Positions 43,301 through 56,000 of a stretch of DNA of 64,000 bases are shown here, piece after piece. Position numbers and translations under genes: made by a program. The stretch lies in contig OZ007571.1 of assembly GCA_963931925.1 (NCBI GenBank), positions 34,722,233 through 34,786,232 of the forward strand, in the 5' to 3' direction. Position 1 is the stretch's first letter, and every line of letters begins with the position of its first letter. The DNA comes from Onchidella celtica. Its lineage: Eukaryota; Mollusca; Gastropoda; Systellommatophora; Onchidiidae. The notes under the pieces are model-generated. The model saw nothing but the letters and a program-made list of their open reading frames with translations. It was not told where the DNA came from and did no database searches.

Positions 43301-45404
43301 TGTTTGATCTATATGTTCACTGTAATATCTGTGTAAAGAGCTCATGTCTTAGTAAGGCTCCTACTCATTCATTATCAAAATGTGTAGAAGAAATTGGCAA
43401 GAACTAGTTTGACTACTGTAAATTAATGTAAACCGATGTTACAAAATTGATGGTGTTTTTTTGCCTTTTATTTCTATGTTTGAAAGTTGTATTTTCAGCA
43501 TGAGAGGCAAGTACATCTTTTTTTTTTATGTTGACATCATAACAACCTTATTTTTAAATACCAGTAATTCTTTCCCACATTTATCAGTCAACTATCAAAA
43601 TTGAAAAATAGTTCTTTAAATTCAAATTGTCAAAGTGTGTTACATATCTTTTGACAAAATGCCATTACATGAGAGAGGTTGTTTGTTTTTTTGTCATTAA
43701 ATCCATATGTCATAACTTAAGATTTTTTGTTTGTATGTTCCTCAGTACTGAACATTATGAGAGGAGGACACTGATGTAAAAGCACTTGTACACAACATAG
43801 AATGAGTTATTTATTTATAAAGTTTTCGAATGACCAAAGTATCGATGTAAAAAGCATTGAAAGAAATTCTGAACTCCCATGGAACACCATCTTCTCAAGT
43901 TAAGAAAATCCAATATAGTGTTTAAGAAGATTATCACAAATGTCATATGTAATTGTATTATACTCAAATTTTTGTGTGCTTTGTACTCTCGAAGTATCAA
44001 AATTTAACTATATTGCAGTTCTGCATCTTAGTTTTTTAAAGATTTTTTTTACTGTAATTGTGGCCAGTTGCTTATTGAAGATGAAACATAACTGCTGACA
44101 TGTGAATTGTAGGTTTTTATTCTAAAACTATGCATGGCTAGACAGAAAGGAAAATTGGAAAAAGTGAACCAGCAAATATTTCATTTAGTTTGACTGGTGT
44201 TTTTGCTAGAGCATACATTCATAGAGCAGAGATCGTGATGACTACAATATTATTTGAGATCATAAGCAGAGTCTGACAGCAAATTATTTATAGTGAAAAT
44301 TCTTTTTATACTTTGCTGATTGTACAACGGGACAGTTTAATAATGACCTATGGGTTTTTTTTAAGATCCCATGTAATTGTAGTCTTTGACTTATAATTTG
44401 ACCCTATATCTATTCAATCTAAAAGCACATATTAAAATTTCTAGGGTTTACAATATACTGGAAAATGGTTAAACCGAAAATAGCGGTAAACCAAACAAAA
44501 TCAGGAATCCCTGAATTTTTTCCTCTTTACCTTTGTTAACAAACCTGTGCTAAACTGAAATAGCCCTATTGTTAAACCGAAAAGAAAATTGTTGGATTCA
44601 TTGGCCAGTCCACTGTGATTCGCTATAGGCCAAGTCAAAGTTACTGTACCATCCCTTCCCCCTCCAAAATAATTTTTGAAAAACAGAGCATCCTTTGTTC
44701 TGAACGATCATACAGGCCTACATGGGAGTGGCAGCACTACAGGAGTAGTGGAGAGGGGGGAAGGCCTATAATCTCACTGGTCTGAAATCAGACGTCAGCA
44801 GACATTACTTTTGGCGCATTGCGGATGACCTTTCATGTAAATTGTATGACACTGGAGAGACAACACAGTGTACTAGGGACCATGGACAGCGTATTTCATG
44901 GCAACGTGTACGGTAACGGTAATGAGATCAGCAAGGCAGCAGTTCTGTACTGATCGTCCACACTCATGTCTCTCTACTCTGAGTGTTAGTCCACATTCAC
45001 CTGCAAATCCATTCTCCATGTGTCCCTAGGCTGAGCAATTGCCCGTCCTCATTATCAGTCAGAAACACACAGCAACAGAGGACTTGTTGAGTCTTTTTGG
45101 CTTATGCTCTTACTTGATTTGTTGTCCTCTTCGATAGTGATTTGCTCTACCTCTCCTGAAACAGGTGTTTTTCAAGCCTCCTATCGCTAAACTGAAACTC
45201 TTTATAAACCGAAAACAAACCCATGGTCCCGCCGATTTCAGTTTAACTGTTGTTCAGTTTAACTTGGGGGGGGGTCGGATCCAGTTGTTTTTCTTTTTAT
45301 TTGCCTTTTTGCATATATATTGATTTTGTTATAATAAATAACAGTGACCAAACTATGTATCACTGAACTGCACGGGACACATTGTGTACATATCTATGTG
45401 TATA

Positions 45405-45442
45405 TATATATATATATAAATTATAAGTGTGTGTGTGTGTGT
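45405..45442. repeat. Compound (TA)n and (GT)n microsatellite
   Basis: About seven TA units at 45405-45418 and eight GT units at 45428-45442, split by a short taaattata stretch. Confidence 0.9.
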
Positions 45443-48400
45443 GAATAACCCTGCTGTTTCAGTAAACTAATTCTATTTTTTGCTGAAGTTTCCTGAGGGT
45501 TTCAGATTCCTCGAAGTAAGATAATAATGAGATTAGGATTTTCTTGGATTATTATCCAAATGACTAATATATATATAATATGCCAGTGAAGTGACTTCAA
45601 GTTGAGAATGAAAGAATGACAAAGAGCTGTATCTGTGCTCATTTATCATTGAATGTGCATTTAAAAAAATATTCAAGTTGTTTATTTGTTTGGGTTATGA
45701 TTTATTTTTCATTTAAGTGTTACTAGTGAAGAATGTATTTACACAATTTTTTTTTTATTGCAGGTGGAGTATTTTTCTTAAATAATTTCAGATGGGCATT
45801 CCAAAACAAATGACCATTGCTGTTGTTGTTTTTGTTCAAATGATAGGATATATGGTATGTTAATTTTGGCAAAACATTAAATTTTGACAGAAATCTTTGA
45901 GTGCCAAACACTGGACAAGTGCAAAATTCTCGGTGAGGTATATTCTGTATAAATTTTGCCAACGCTGTGTGCTTCAGTCACATCTTACCGTTACATTTGA
46001 GTGTTTTGTATTATGTGGTGTTTGTTCAGTGCTCGTCAACAGCATTTCACATATTCTGCTTTTGGGCACTTCGTATTTGAACTTATTTATTATGCTTTTT
46101 TCTCAGATTTAAATTGTCCAAGTTCATATTTACATAGGGATGAAGTAATGTGTCTTGTTGACTTTGTTACATAATGTCAGTGCAGAAGCATTTCAGATAG
46201 GGAAGCTCTTTTTTAACTTCTTGAACATGCCAGGACAGAAGAAAGTTTGGTTTATTTTGATGTGCATTGTGAGTGAGGAAGCCATGTTTTTGTTTTCCGA
46301 TAGGCACAGTGATTTGTAAGCACAGCAAGTGTTGAATCTGATACTACTGTCTCAACCATCTGTCATAGTTCACATGCAGGTAAAAAAAATGGAAATGTCA
46401 ACAAGTAGCAAAACCTGTAAATCTTCCTTCCCTGGCTTCAGGACTTACAAAACACGCTGTATTATTTGATGGACTAATATGTTTCTTCTTATTCAACATT
46501 TCTGCCTTGTTGTGTTGGTGAATGTACAGGATTTTTATGTGTGTGTTAAAGGTGTCTAAGAATGCTTTCACTGTGATATTATTTGGAAAATTTGATAACT
46601 GTAGCACAAAATTGAGGGCTGTGGGTAGCAAAATGAAGATAATCATTCTGATTCATAGTACGTGTGTGTTAAGAGTTTGTAACATTCTAAAACAATAATC
46701 ATGTAAATAGTTTATGCTAATAAAACTGAATATAAATGTATTATTTCATATCAAGGTCTGTGTACGAGAAATGTTGTAGTGAATGCAGTTCCACATTTCA
46801 TAATATTTTAACAAGACAGTATCCTGTTTCGTTCCCCTAAGCATGTTGGAAACTTTAATGGAGTGGCAGGGTTTGGGCAACTGTTGTCAGTGAACTAGAA
46901 TAATTCATTCTTCTCAGCGCCTTCATAGTCCTAGTATTTATTTTTATTATCCATTGCTTTTACTACCATTAGATCAGAACTTCCTTGTGCCTCCTGGAGA
47001 AAGAAGCGAGATACTGCCAATAAGAATCATCACTGTGACATAATCATTTTTCATGCAGGTTTCTGCCAGTATACAGTGGAACCTGTGTCATAAGGCCATC
47101 AATTGGAAATTTGTGTAAATTGTAGTTAGCTGCAGAACAACATGACAAGCCAAATCTGGTGAAAGGAGTTTTTAATGTTGCGTGAGAGAGGTACTTTGTA
47201 ATTGTCAGTAAAAGAAACTTATCCATACCAATATATTATATATAGCGTTTACTGGTGAGGACGAATTTTTGTTAATATGGTAAGACTACAAGATGACATT
47301 TTGATTAATGTAGAATAAAGCTGTTGCCATACCAGATTGTTTTCTTAAGTAACAATGCTGCCATTCCATAACTTGTATCCAAGAGCATGTATCATTGATT
47401 TGTTGAATAGTATTTGAGCTTGTTTAGCAGAACTCATAAAATGCTCTCATACTGAAGATGGTGTTTGTATTTATTCATGTTTTATTTTTTTCCAGCTTGC
47501 TGAGATAATTTTTATCATGTATTACTCTAGCACTAAACACTGATTTTTTCATGTCACACTTGTACAATTCCCATAACAAAGATATAATTTTCTTTTTTCG
47601 AACTACCTTGTAAAGTATGATACTGTCTCTAAGATGTAATCATGGAATCATATTGAGAACTCTTTTTGTGCATTATCTGAGCCTGTCTTGTATTTAGCCT
47701 GAAACTGTGTTTTATTTCATTTCTATGTGTATTTTACTACGGTAAACAATTGTGCTCAATAATAATTAATATGGCAGTAAGAGGATGGGTATAATGTTTC
47801 CTTTGGACAACTTACATGCTTATTAAGAAATAAATGAGTAAATTATAATATGCATGTACTAACTGAAGCTGAAGTATTATTGAGAGAGATTAATGGAGAG
47901 TCAAATTCAAAACAGATCTTGTGGATATCAAAGACAAGTTAAAACTGCTGTAGCTTTTCTAGATTTGTAGGAAATATATATATATATGTGTCTGGTTAGG
48001 TTATTATAATCATAATGTTTGACTTTTATCAGCTGATACATTTCCCTCATACATTAAAACTATCCGAGACTGAATAGGTCAGATTCATTTTGACACAATC
48101 CATTGCCCATATATTAATGTATCATATGTTGCTTGTACAGCTGTTTCCATGGACGTGGTGTGTGTACAATGCCTACCGAAATTGTGTATGTGCATGCCAT
48201 TTATTCTGATGAATGAGATGTTGAGCCATTCCAGATTTGATCACGGTTAATCTGGAATGTTGTGTTTCTGAAGTTCAGTTATCAAATTCAATAAGATTGC
48301 ATCAGGAAAATTGTCCAGTTCATATCCATATCCCAGGGGAACCCACTATGCTTTCATGTCCCTTAAATAGAGTTTGTTGTGTACTTGCTCATGTAGACAG

Positions 48401-51400
48401 AGATGTGTGTCTTCAGTTGAATGAGTTTAGATTTTTTGTGCTGATTCCAAAGAATAATTACACAAGAAAACATTCAGATTTATATATTTTTTTCTTTCAT
48501 GTTTTTAGTCTCATATAAGTAAAAGTGAACTTAAAATTAGGAGTAACATGTAAATAGCTGCTGCCGAAGTACGGCGGTACTAATTTTAGAGTGTTTTGAA
48601 TAATGGGCTGAAGAATTTTTGTTTGTTCGTTTTTTACATTTACCTTAAAACTCACATGGATTAACACAAAAAACATTAATACATGTACTGAAAAGGCAAG
48701 TGCCATAAATGTGAGACAGAGCATGCTGGGAGATGTAGTACTATGTATGGTTCATTACATAACTCTTCCATGGAATCTGTGGAGGATATGTAAGACAAAA
48801 GAGACCAGTTTCAGCATACTTTCAGTTCATTGTATCTTGACAAGTGCACGGTGTCTGAAAATGTGGAAGAATTATTCTTCAGAATTGCTTTGATTCTTAA
48901 AAAATCGTGTTTGTGGCATGTGTGCTTCGAAGGAGATAATAGTCTTGTTTTTTTTGTGTTTTTTTAACTCGACTTCTCTGTTACTTGGCGCAACAGGTTT
49001 GACAAAGGGCACTGCGTAATGTTTGTAAGAATCGCAAATTGAAATCATGATTTCTTCATTGTGAAATTCATTATCTAAAACTGCATGTGATTTTAGTCAG
49101 GAGAGCTGGCAGGAAGAAACCTGTTGTTTCTTTTTCTCCCAATTTTTGATGTTTCCAAAAGTTTACAGTAGTGAAAACTAATCTGAGTTGTATTTCCTGA
49201 AGCTGCTTTACAAAATTCTAATTCCAAACAAATAAGGAAAGGGAGGACATTTGTTAGGACCATAAACATTATGATTGAAATGCTTCCCCAGAACTCACCC
49301 ACAATGAATTCACATGTATTTCATTTGAAAAAGATATCTCAGTCTTGTAAGTGTCTATATCTTGCCAACTTTATATTATATATATATATTCATTCCTTAC
49401 CATCGAGGAGAGGAATGATATGAATGAAATATAGTTACTGAAATATCATTTGCTGTGGTCTTATTTGAGACTAAAATTATGAGGCTGGTGTTGTTTTGTG
49501 GCGATAAGTGGGCAAACAGGAAGTGAAGTTTTGAAATAATATAATTTATAAAGTTCAGACTAAACTTGGAAACTGATGTAAATACATGTAATATTGAATG
49601 TTATTTTGCCGTGTCCAGAGTTTTGGCCCACCAATATTTTTCAGACCATTAATTTGGCCTCTGTAGGATTAGCTTCTACTCCAGGACAATTTTCAGTCAT
49701 GCTGAACAGTAATAGAATGCAAAATTTTCTGTGTGTTAACTTCTGTAGCCGTGTTGATTAGCTGTCAGGATATTTTTCAAACATTGCCTGAAGAGTTTGG
49801 AATACCATTATTAATTAGGTCACTTTTCTGATAAATTTTTATTTAAATATTTCTTATTTTGTTAATGAATTAATTCCAGATTTTTTTATTTTTTTATTTT
49901 TTTTATTTGACCCTTAATCCTGACTTTTATTCCATATACTTATCAAAGATATGCATGCACATGTACTAAATACTAACGATTAAACAAATGCCACTCAGCC
50001 TGCCACATATCTAGAATGCAAATTTGATACATAGCCCTTTTGGAGAGAAAGGCGGGCTTCATTTCAACAAATAGGTTATCCACAGATTCAAATCAAAGTT
50101 GAGCAGGCTCTGGCATAGATATGAGATATCAAGGCAGAACAAATAACCCTCACTGATATATGTGGATACTTGTATCGATCAGAACTGCTAGTTGGTTTCA
50201 TGTCACACAGCCTCTCAGTTTTCAATTAAGCTTGTGCAACGTAACTTCCCTCTAGCCACATTCAGTTGCATAGCATGTGACTTTTAATGACGTAATTAAC
50301 TTTTAACAATTTTTGTTTTTAATATTGTGGGTAGGACACCTCAGATTACATGCATGTACATGTACATCCTTATTGTCTGATTTTTGTGGCAAAATATAGT
50401 TTAATATCTATATTGTAGATTATGCAGTGTTTGAGGTCTTTGTTTTTGGAGGATTTCTGCCCTTGCCATTTGCAGATTACACGGCTAACAAGTCACAGAA
50501 ATATGTGTATATGTGTATGGACAAAAATTATTACAGATTTATAATTATTTTCTCCTGTTCTTTGATTTATTTGATGTATGCTTCTGCAAGTCACAAGAGA
50601 AACAGCATGTTATTGTAACTGAGTCTTTTCTGCAGAAGGCATGAAATCGCCTTCAAGCCCACTGCAGAGCTTATTTCCGTGTTTGTTGGGGTTGTTTTGG
50701 CATTTGATTTGAAGTAGGTTCGAACGCTGTTGCTTTCATCGAATTTACGTCACAACCAGCGCGAGGTAACTTCTGGATGTCATCATCATCATCAGTGTTT
50801 TACCTTTTGTTTCTGAGCTCGCTCAGAAAGCAGGGGAAGAGGGTTAAACATTGCTATGATCAAGATCATTTACTTGGCGTTTCATCCTTCACTTTTGCAA
50901 CAGAGGTGTCACATTTGGCTGGCCTGGTCAAGACGTGAAACTGAAACGGTGTCCTCCCATTATTTTGATGTTGATAAAAGTAGGGTAATAAAGAAAAAGT
51001 ACAAAAATGTGATTTTTTGAGAGATTGAAACTAATGAAACCTTTAAATTGTTGCCCATTTTCTGTTGTTGTTTTTTTTTTTCATGGATGTGAGCAGAAAA
51101 CTCATAGGTACACCTGGACATTTATCTTTTTTTTTTTTTTTACCAAATCATTCTGCTCACTTTTCTGTAATGGTAAAGAGCAAAAGTAGACCTTCTCTGT
51201 CCCAGCATGGATAACTGCTGCAAAGCAGAAAAGCAGATAGGCTATTAAACACCAAAATACTGACACACAGACACATCCATTACATGAATGATGCCCACGT
51301 CGACCAGGGAAGACCATGAAATTTTGCATCTTGTTTTAAACTGTGTGCTCTTCTGGAGCAGTGTTGCTTGAGGCTGAAGAGGCCTATGCAGGAGTGACAG

Positions 51401-52123
51401 TCTCTGTGTGAGTGATCTCAGATCTGTTGGGCTTGCAGCGTTCTTTTCTGCGGGCTCGGTTGTCTTCCGCTACGTTCATCAATTTCTTTTCCCCCGACAC
51501 TTTTTAAAGATTTGAACTGGCAAAGTACACGAGTAAGTCAAAGTGTGCATGATAAACTTTACCTCTGCGAGATTTCCCCTGACGTGCAGGAAAAAATCAT
51601 TAGAATAAGTCCTATTTACCTCCCACCGCTTATACTTGGTGTAAAATGGCAACAGAAGTTCTGTTAGAACGAATTTGTCAGTTTTCGAGCCTGTTTAAGA
51701 CTGGAACACTAGAATAACCGTTGTCTGTCTGCCTTAATCCATGGCACTTAACCTGTATTGTTTTTCATGATTGGGTGTGAGCTAATTTGTTGTATAATAG
51801 TATAGTTTTGATTTCTTGTGATTCAGTCACCAGTTGAATGGATCCAAATATTTTAATGTTTCTTACGCATTGTTAAAACAATGAAATAAATAACTGAAAA
51901 AAAAAAAAGCAAAAACCTTCACGGCGTTGTTTGTTTCTTCAGTGTTCGTTCATATTGTATGGTTGTCAAACAGTCTGAAAAGTTGGTATCGCCGAGGGAG
52001 TAAGTTTGGGGGGGGGGGGGGGGGTTAACTTACCCAAAGTCAAGGGTGCGGTCACTGCGGTTGTAGTCTTTAACAATATTTTTAAAAACAAATGTCATGT
52101 TACCCTTGATTTTCAGAATTTAA

Positions 52124-52372
52124 CACCCAACTTATGATACAACCTGCGGGCTGTCAAGGACTACAGGCATGCCAAGTATCTCATTTTTTTTTTTTAAACA
52201 GGAAGCTGTATTACTATAGTTTACCATGTCTCCCTAACATCCAACTTATGATACAACCTGCAGGCTGTCAAGGACTACAGGTACAAGCATGCCAAGTATC
52301 TCATCGTTTGCTTTTAAGGAAAAAAAACAACAGGATTAAGTTGTATTACTATAGTCTACCATGTCTCCCTAA
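52124..52372 (+). repeat. Tandem duplication, two units of about 113-135 bp
   Basis: Both units start with ccaacttatgatacaacctg, continue with ggctgtcaaggactacagg and gcatgccaagtatctcat, and end with ccatgtctccctaa. Unit 2 has small insertions. Non-coding. About 0.7 kb upstream of the DCAF15 start. Confidence 0.9.
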
Positions 52373-53046
52373 ATATGAGTAGGGAGAAGTCTATAGAATT
52401 GATTTTAAAGAATACATTTTTGGGCTTGAAAAAACATTACTGATGGATTCATACTTATCCGTGGCCATTTTATCATCTACCCGGTAAGGTTGTTAATCCG
52501 GCCGTGCTTCTCTACCGTACCTACAATAATATTATCGATATTATATATACTGATTACTGTATTACCGAATATGCCCCGGGGCAGTGCGTGAAAATATGGG
52601 CCAGGGGAAGAAAAACAGTGACTGGGCCTAAAATATTATTATTTAATAACATTTTTAAAAAGTGACAGATCTAGGCCAAAGTACAGAACTCTCTGTAGGA
52701 AATGAACCGACCAATTATTAATTCTGCAAACTTTGAAAAAAAAAAAAGGCTTGTCTGGGGGGAACGACTTTTAACTGGATCAGGAATAAGATCTCGTTAA
52801 ATTACAAAAGAATTTATGATTTCTGTTCTGTTGTGGTGCGATAGCAAAATGAAAAGGATATGGCTAGTCTAACAGAAAATCGCACGTAGAATTATCGACA
52901 CATAAATAAATGCGCGCGCACAAACGAGACTGGGAGCTTCGCTTCTTCATGGGGAGACCACTCTTGACACTTTGTGTGAAGCGTTAGCCAATGGACCCAT
53001 CCATCGGTGCGGCTGAGAAGTGAGAAGGGCAGTCAGTGCTAAAACA

Positions 53047-53085
53047 ATGGCTGTCAGCCTCATAAAAAAGTTGTCCATGAGAGAG
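53047..53085 (+). CDS. DCAF15: DCAF15 exon 1, proposed start
   Basis: ATG in the context aaaacaatgg opens 13 codons, MAVSLIKKLSMRE, ending at donor gtatcg in phase 0. This joins exon 2 (LTGRFSLRKFD) to give KKLSMRELTGRFS, which has the same spacing as the start of the vertebrate domain. No other upstream ATG fits as well. A ccaat box-like word lies at 52987-52991. Other 5' exons are possible. Confidence 0.6.
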
Positions 53086-56000
53086 GTATCGCTTGTAACA
53101 TTGTGGGAGTTCATCCTGTTTTATGACCTGAATGCAAAGCTTAGCATACACCACAGTATTTACTTCATAAGAGGACATTCGAACAAGAATGGGACAATGC
53201 GTTTGTTGTATGACAGACGACGTAACGTAGCCACATCAAATGCAAGCAGATCGACGAACTGACAGGGGAAAATTATGTGGGCGGATAAGACGTTCACGTA
53301 TCAGAACTTTAAACTGCAGTTTATTAGAAAAATTAATAGTGACCAAGAACTTTTCATACCCTGTGAAATGCATGAAGTCTCCTGTAAATTTATTTGGGAA
53401 GGAGTTCCGTACTCGAGCGCCAAAGACCAGAAACTAACTAAAAGAGATGATACATAGCTACCCCGGGGGCTTTCCCTGATATGTCAATCTGACTACTGCA
53501 CAGACGAACATCGGCCTACGGCCTCGATGATACAAACTGACTAGACCCTCACGTCGTTACTTATCAATCTATCAAGTGGCGCTCGAGTAAGGTACTCCTC
53601 CCTTTATTTGGCCCAAGTTTACATTGTTGAACATTTACAATGAGTAGGCCTACTGTGTACTAACATGCTTTGTGTCACAGCTATCAAAGTTGACAAGATG
53701 TAGATTTCATATATTCCATTCAGATGTTAATGAAAGTTACCACTGCCTGCCAGCACCTCATATACACTCTTTTAAATTTCTACATTTCATATTCTTCTAT
53801 GGAAGGATTTGCAGTTATAGTTATTGATCATAAATAGGCAAGCCTCACAAATAAGATTCAAGAGAAGCTCAGAAGAAAACAAACAAAAAACTTGATAGTG
53901 GTTAATGACACTAATGACAGCATGCAATATCCAATGAGTGTTGTCCTGCCATTTTAAAGATTATACAAATGCAGCATGCTTATTTAAAGCCTGTTTGAAT
54001 TTTGTTCTTGTGTCTGAAAAAGATCTCAAGTCACTCAGTGAAATCATAAAAATAGCTAGATCTACTTTGTTTAACATAAAATATATCATAGTTGTTTAAA
54101 ACAAAGCCAGTCAGGCAGAAAGTGCTAGCACCAAGGAGGATAAATGTACTGCTTGGCCTTTGGTCTTTTTGTTTTACATTTCCAGTGAAAATACCCACCT
54201 GGATCACAAATATCAAGAAAACATATCATGAAGATCTCATTTGTGTTATGATTTTGTCATATCTTTTTCTTTATTTCTCACACAGCTGACTGGCCGCTTC
54301 AGCTTGCGCAAATTTGACCCACAGTTGAAGCCATTTTCTAAAATTCCTGGTCGCATGTGCTACCGCTTAAAGTATTTAGTGCCATCCAGTGTCTTAGAAG
54401 AAGGGTATGTCAAAGTTTCCAATTTTGTAGTTTTTTCATCATGCATTGGTTGTTGTTGGACAGTGAACAAAGAAATAGGGAGGAAACTAGAAGCAGCAGA
54501 AATGTGGTTTATTAGAAGAATATTGAGAATATCATGGCTAGAGAAGGAATCAAATGAGTCAGTCTTGAGAGACTCTAATCTGAAAAGATCATTAATTAAA
54601 ACAATTAGACTGAGGCAACTGAAATTTCTAGGGCACATCTGTTGCCTCAGGAGCCTTGAACATTTAGCAGTCACAGGGAAGATCTAAGGCAGGAAAAGCA
54701 GGGGCAGACAGAGAAAAAATTTCACAGAAAGTCTTACTTCATGGACAACAAATAAACGTCACAACAACAACTCCTTCTTGAGGTTGGCTGATGATAGATG
54801 AGAGCCATGATCACTAATGTTTGTTCCAGACAGGGCAACTGATGTTGATTGGTTGTCATAGCTTCTATAATTCAAAACGACAGAGAATCAAGAATGAGGA
54901 GAACTATCACTATGATGAAATTCTGCTTTGCATTGCTACAGCTCAAGCCAACAGGATAACTTTATTTTACAGTTTTACAGTAAAGATAAAAAATTAATAA
55001 AGTTTTTTTGTCAGGTTGTCCTTACTGGTTATGTAAAGACAATCTGATGAAGAGTGTTGAATTTCCTTGTAGTTCATTGGCTTATATTGAGGCTTTATTT
55101 GCTTTTTATCTTCCTTAGATATGTGTTTCTTGGCTTCAGCAAATCAGGGCAGTATGTTCTTTCATACTCTCTTCAAATTGATGCAGATGCACATTTGGCT
55201 TATCCAGATCATGTGTACAGACTTCAGTGGTGGCTTTTCATTCCATGTAAACGTTTGCAGTTGGTAAGTTGGTACAAAAAGGCATTGGTCATGGAATTTC
55301 AATGAAGCTGGTAAAACAAATACATGTATGCTTCTGAGGAGGCGCTATCAAGAACTGTTCATGTCAGTTCCTGCTTGATTTCATTAAACATAGTCTCATT
55401 GGCGTAGCAAGTGTAGATGAACAGTGACATGTATATTAAATATTATATTTAAAAAGCATTTTACTGATAAATAAATTGTTATGTGAGCGCCAGTGCACTT
55501 TCATTTTTATGCTGGCATGTAACTTTTGTATAAGAGATATGAGCAAGTCAATATGAAATTACATTTGTTTGCATAATATTTTATTATAACACAGAATGAA
55601 AAAATATAAAAATAGTATATAAGTCCAATCCCTCTTACCTGAAGAACATTTAAATTGGTGTTTACATTGCATTTTCACTCCACATAGATCTCTGAAGTTC
55701 GGCTCTTTGGTGAGGAAAGTATTTTCCATTCACTGTTCATTGCTTACTGTGAATGGCCAGAAGATCGCACAAAAATAACAATTTATGGTCATAGGTAAGC
55801 AGGTTTTGCATTATTTTCCAACATCCTTTCAATTATGGCATCAACATCAAGTCTTTGATGACCTGTTGTTTGAACACCTTGGCCTTTATTTCCTTCAGTG
55901 ATTGTTTACCACTGATAAATGCCAGTGAATGAATGGTAAATTTATGGCACAGAGTGGTTTAGGGTTCTGGAGTGTGTGAAATTTACAAAGCACTCGTTAT

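Larger units (their letters stand above)
40368..53046. other. STK11 3' UTR and intergenic region
   Basis: 12.7 kb follow the STK11 stop without any open frame that I can assign. Several AATAAA or ATTAAA signals occur (for example near 40577, 46720 and 51886), so the end of the STK11 transcript cannot be set. The region holds a TA/GT microsatellite at 45405-45442, a patch with recurring taaaccgaaa and ttaaactgaa words between 44465 and 45260, a 17-base G run at 52008-52024 and a tandem duplication at 52124-52372. No tRNA-like or other RNA gene was seen. Confidence 0.5.

Noticed and set aside
44455..45275. Possible element marked by taaaccgaaa and ttaaactgaa words
   Set aside because: The words recur in both orientations, but I could not define inverted ends or a target duplication, so no mobile element is called.
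54241..54687. Apparent fusion of DCAF15 to reverse transcriptase
   Set aside because: It arises by reading through the exon 2 donor at 54404 into an intronic LINE fragment. The spliced frame continues correctly into 55119.
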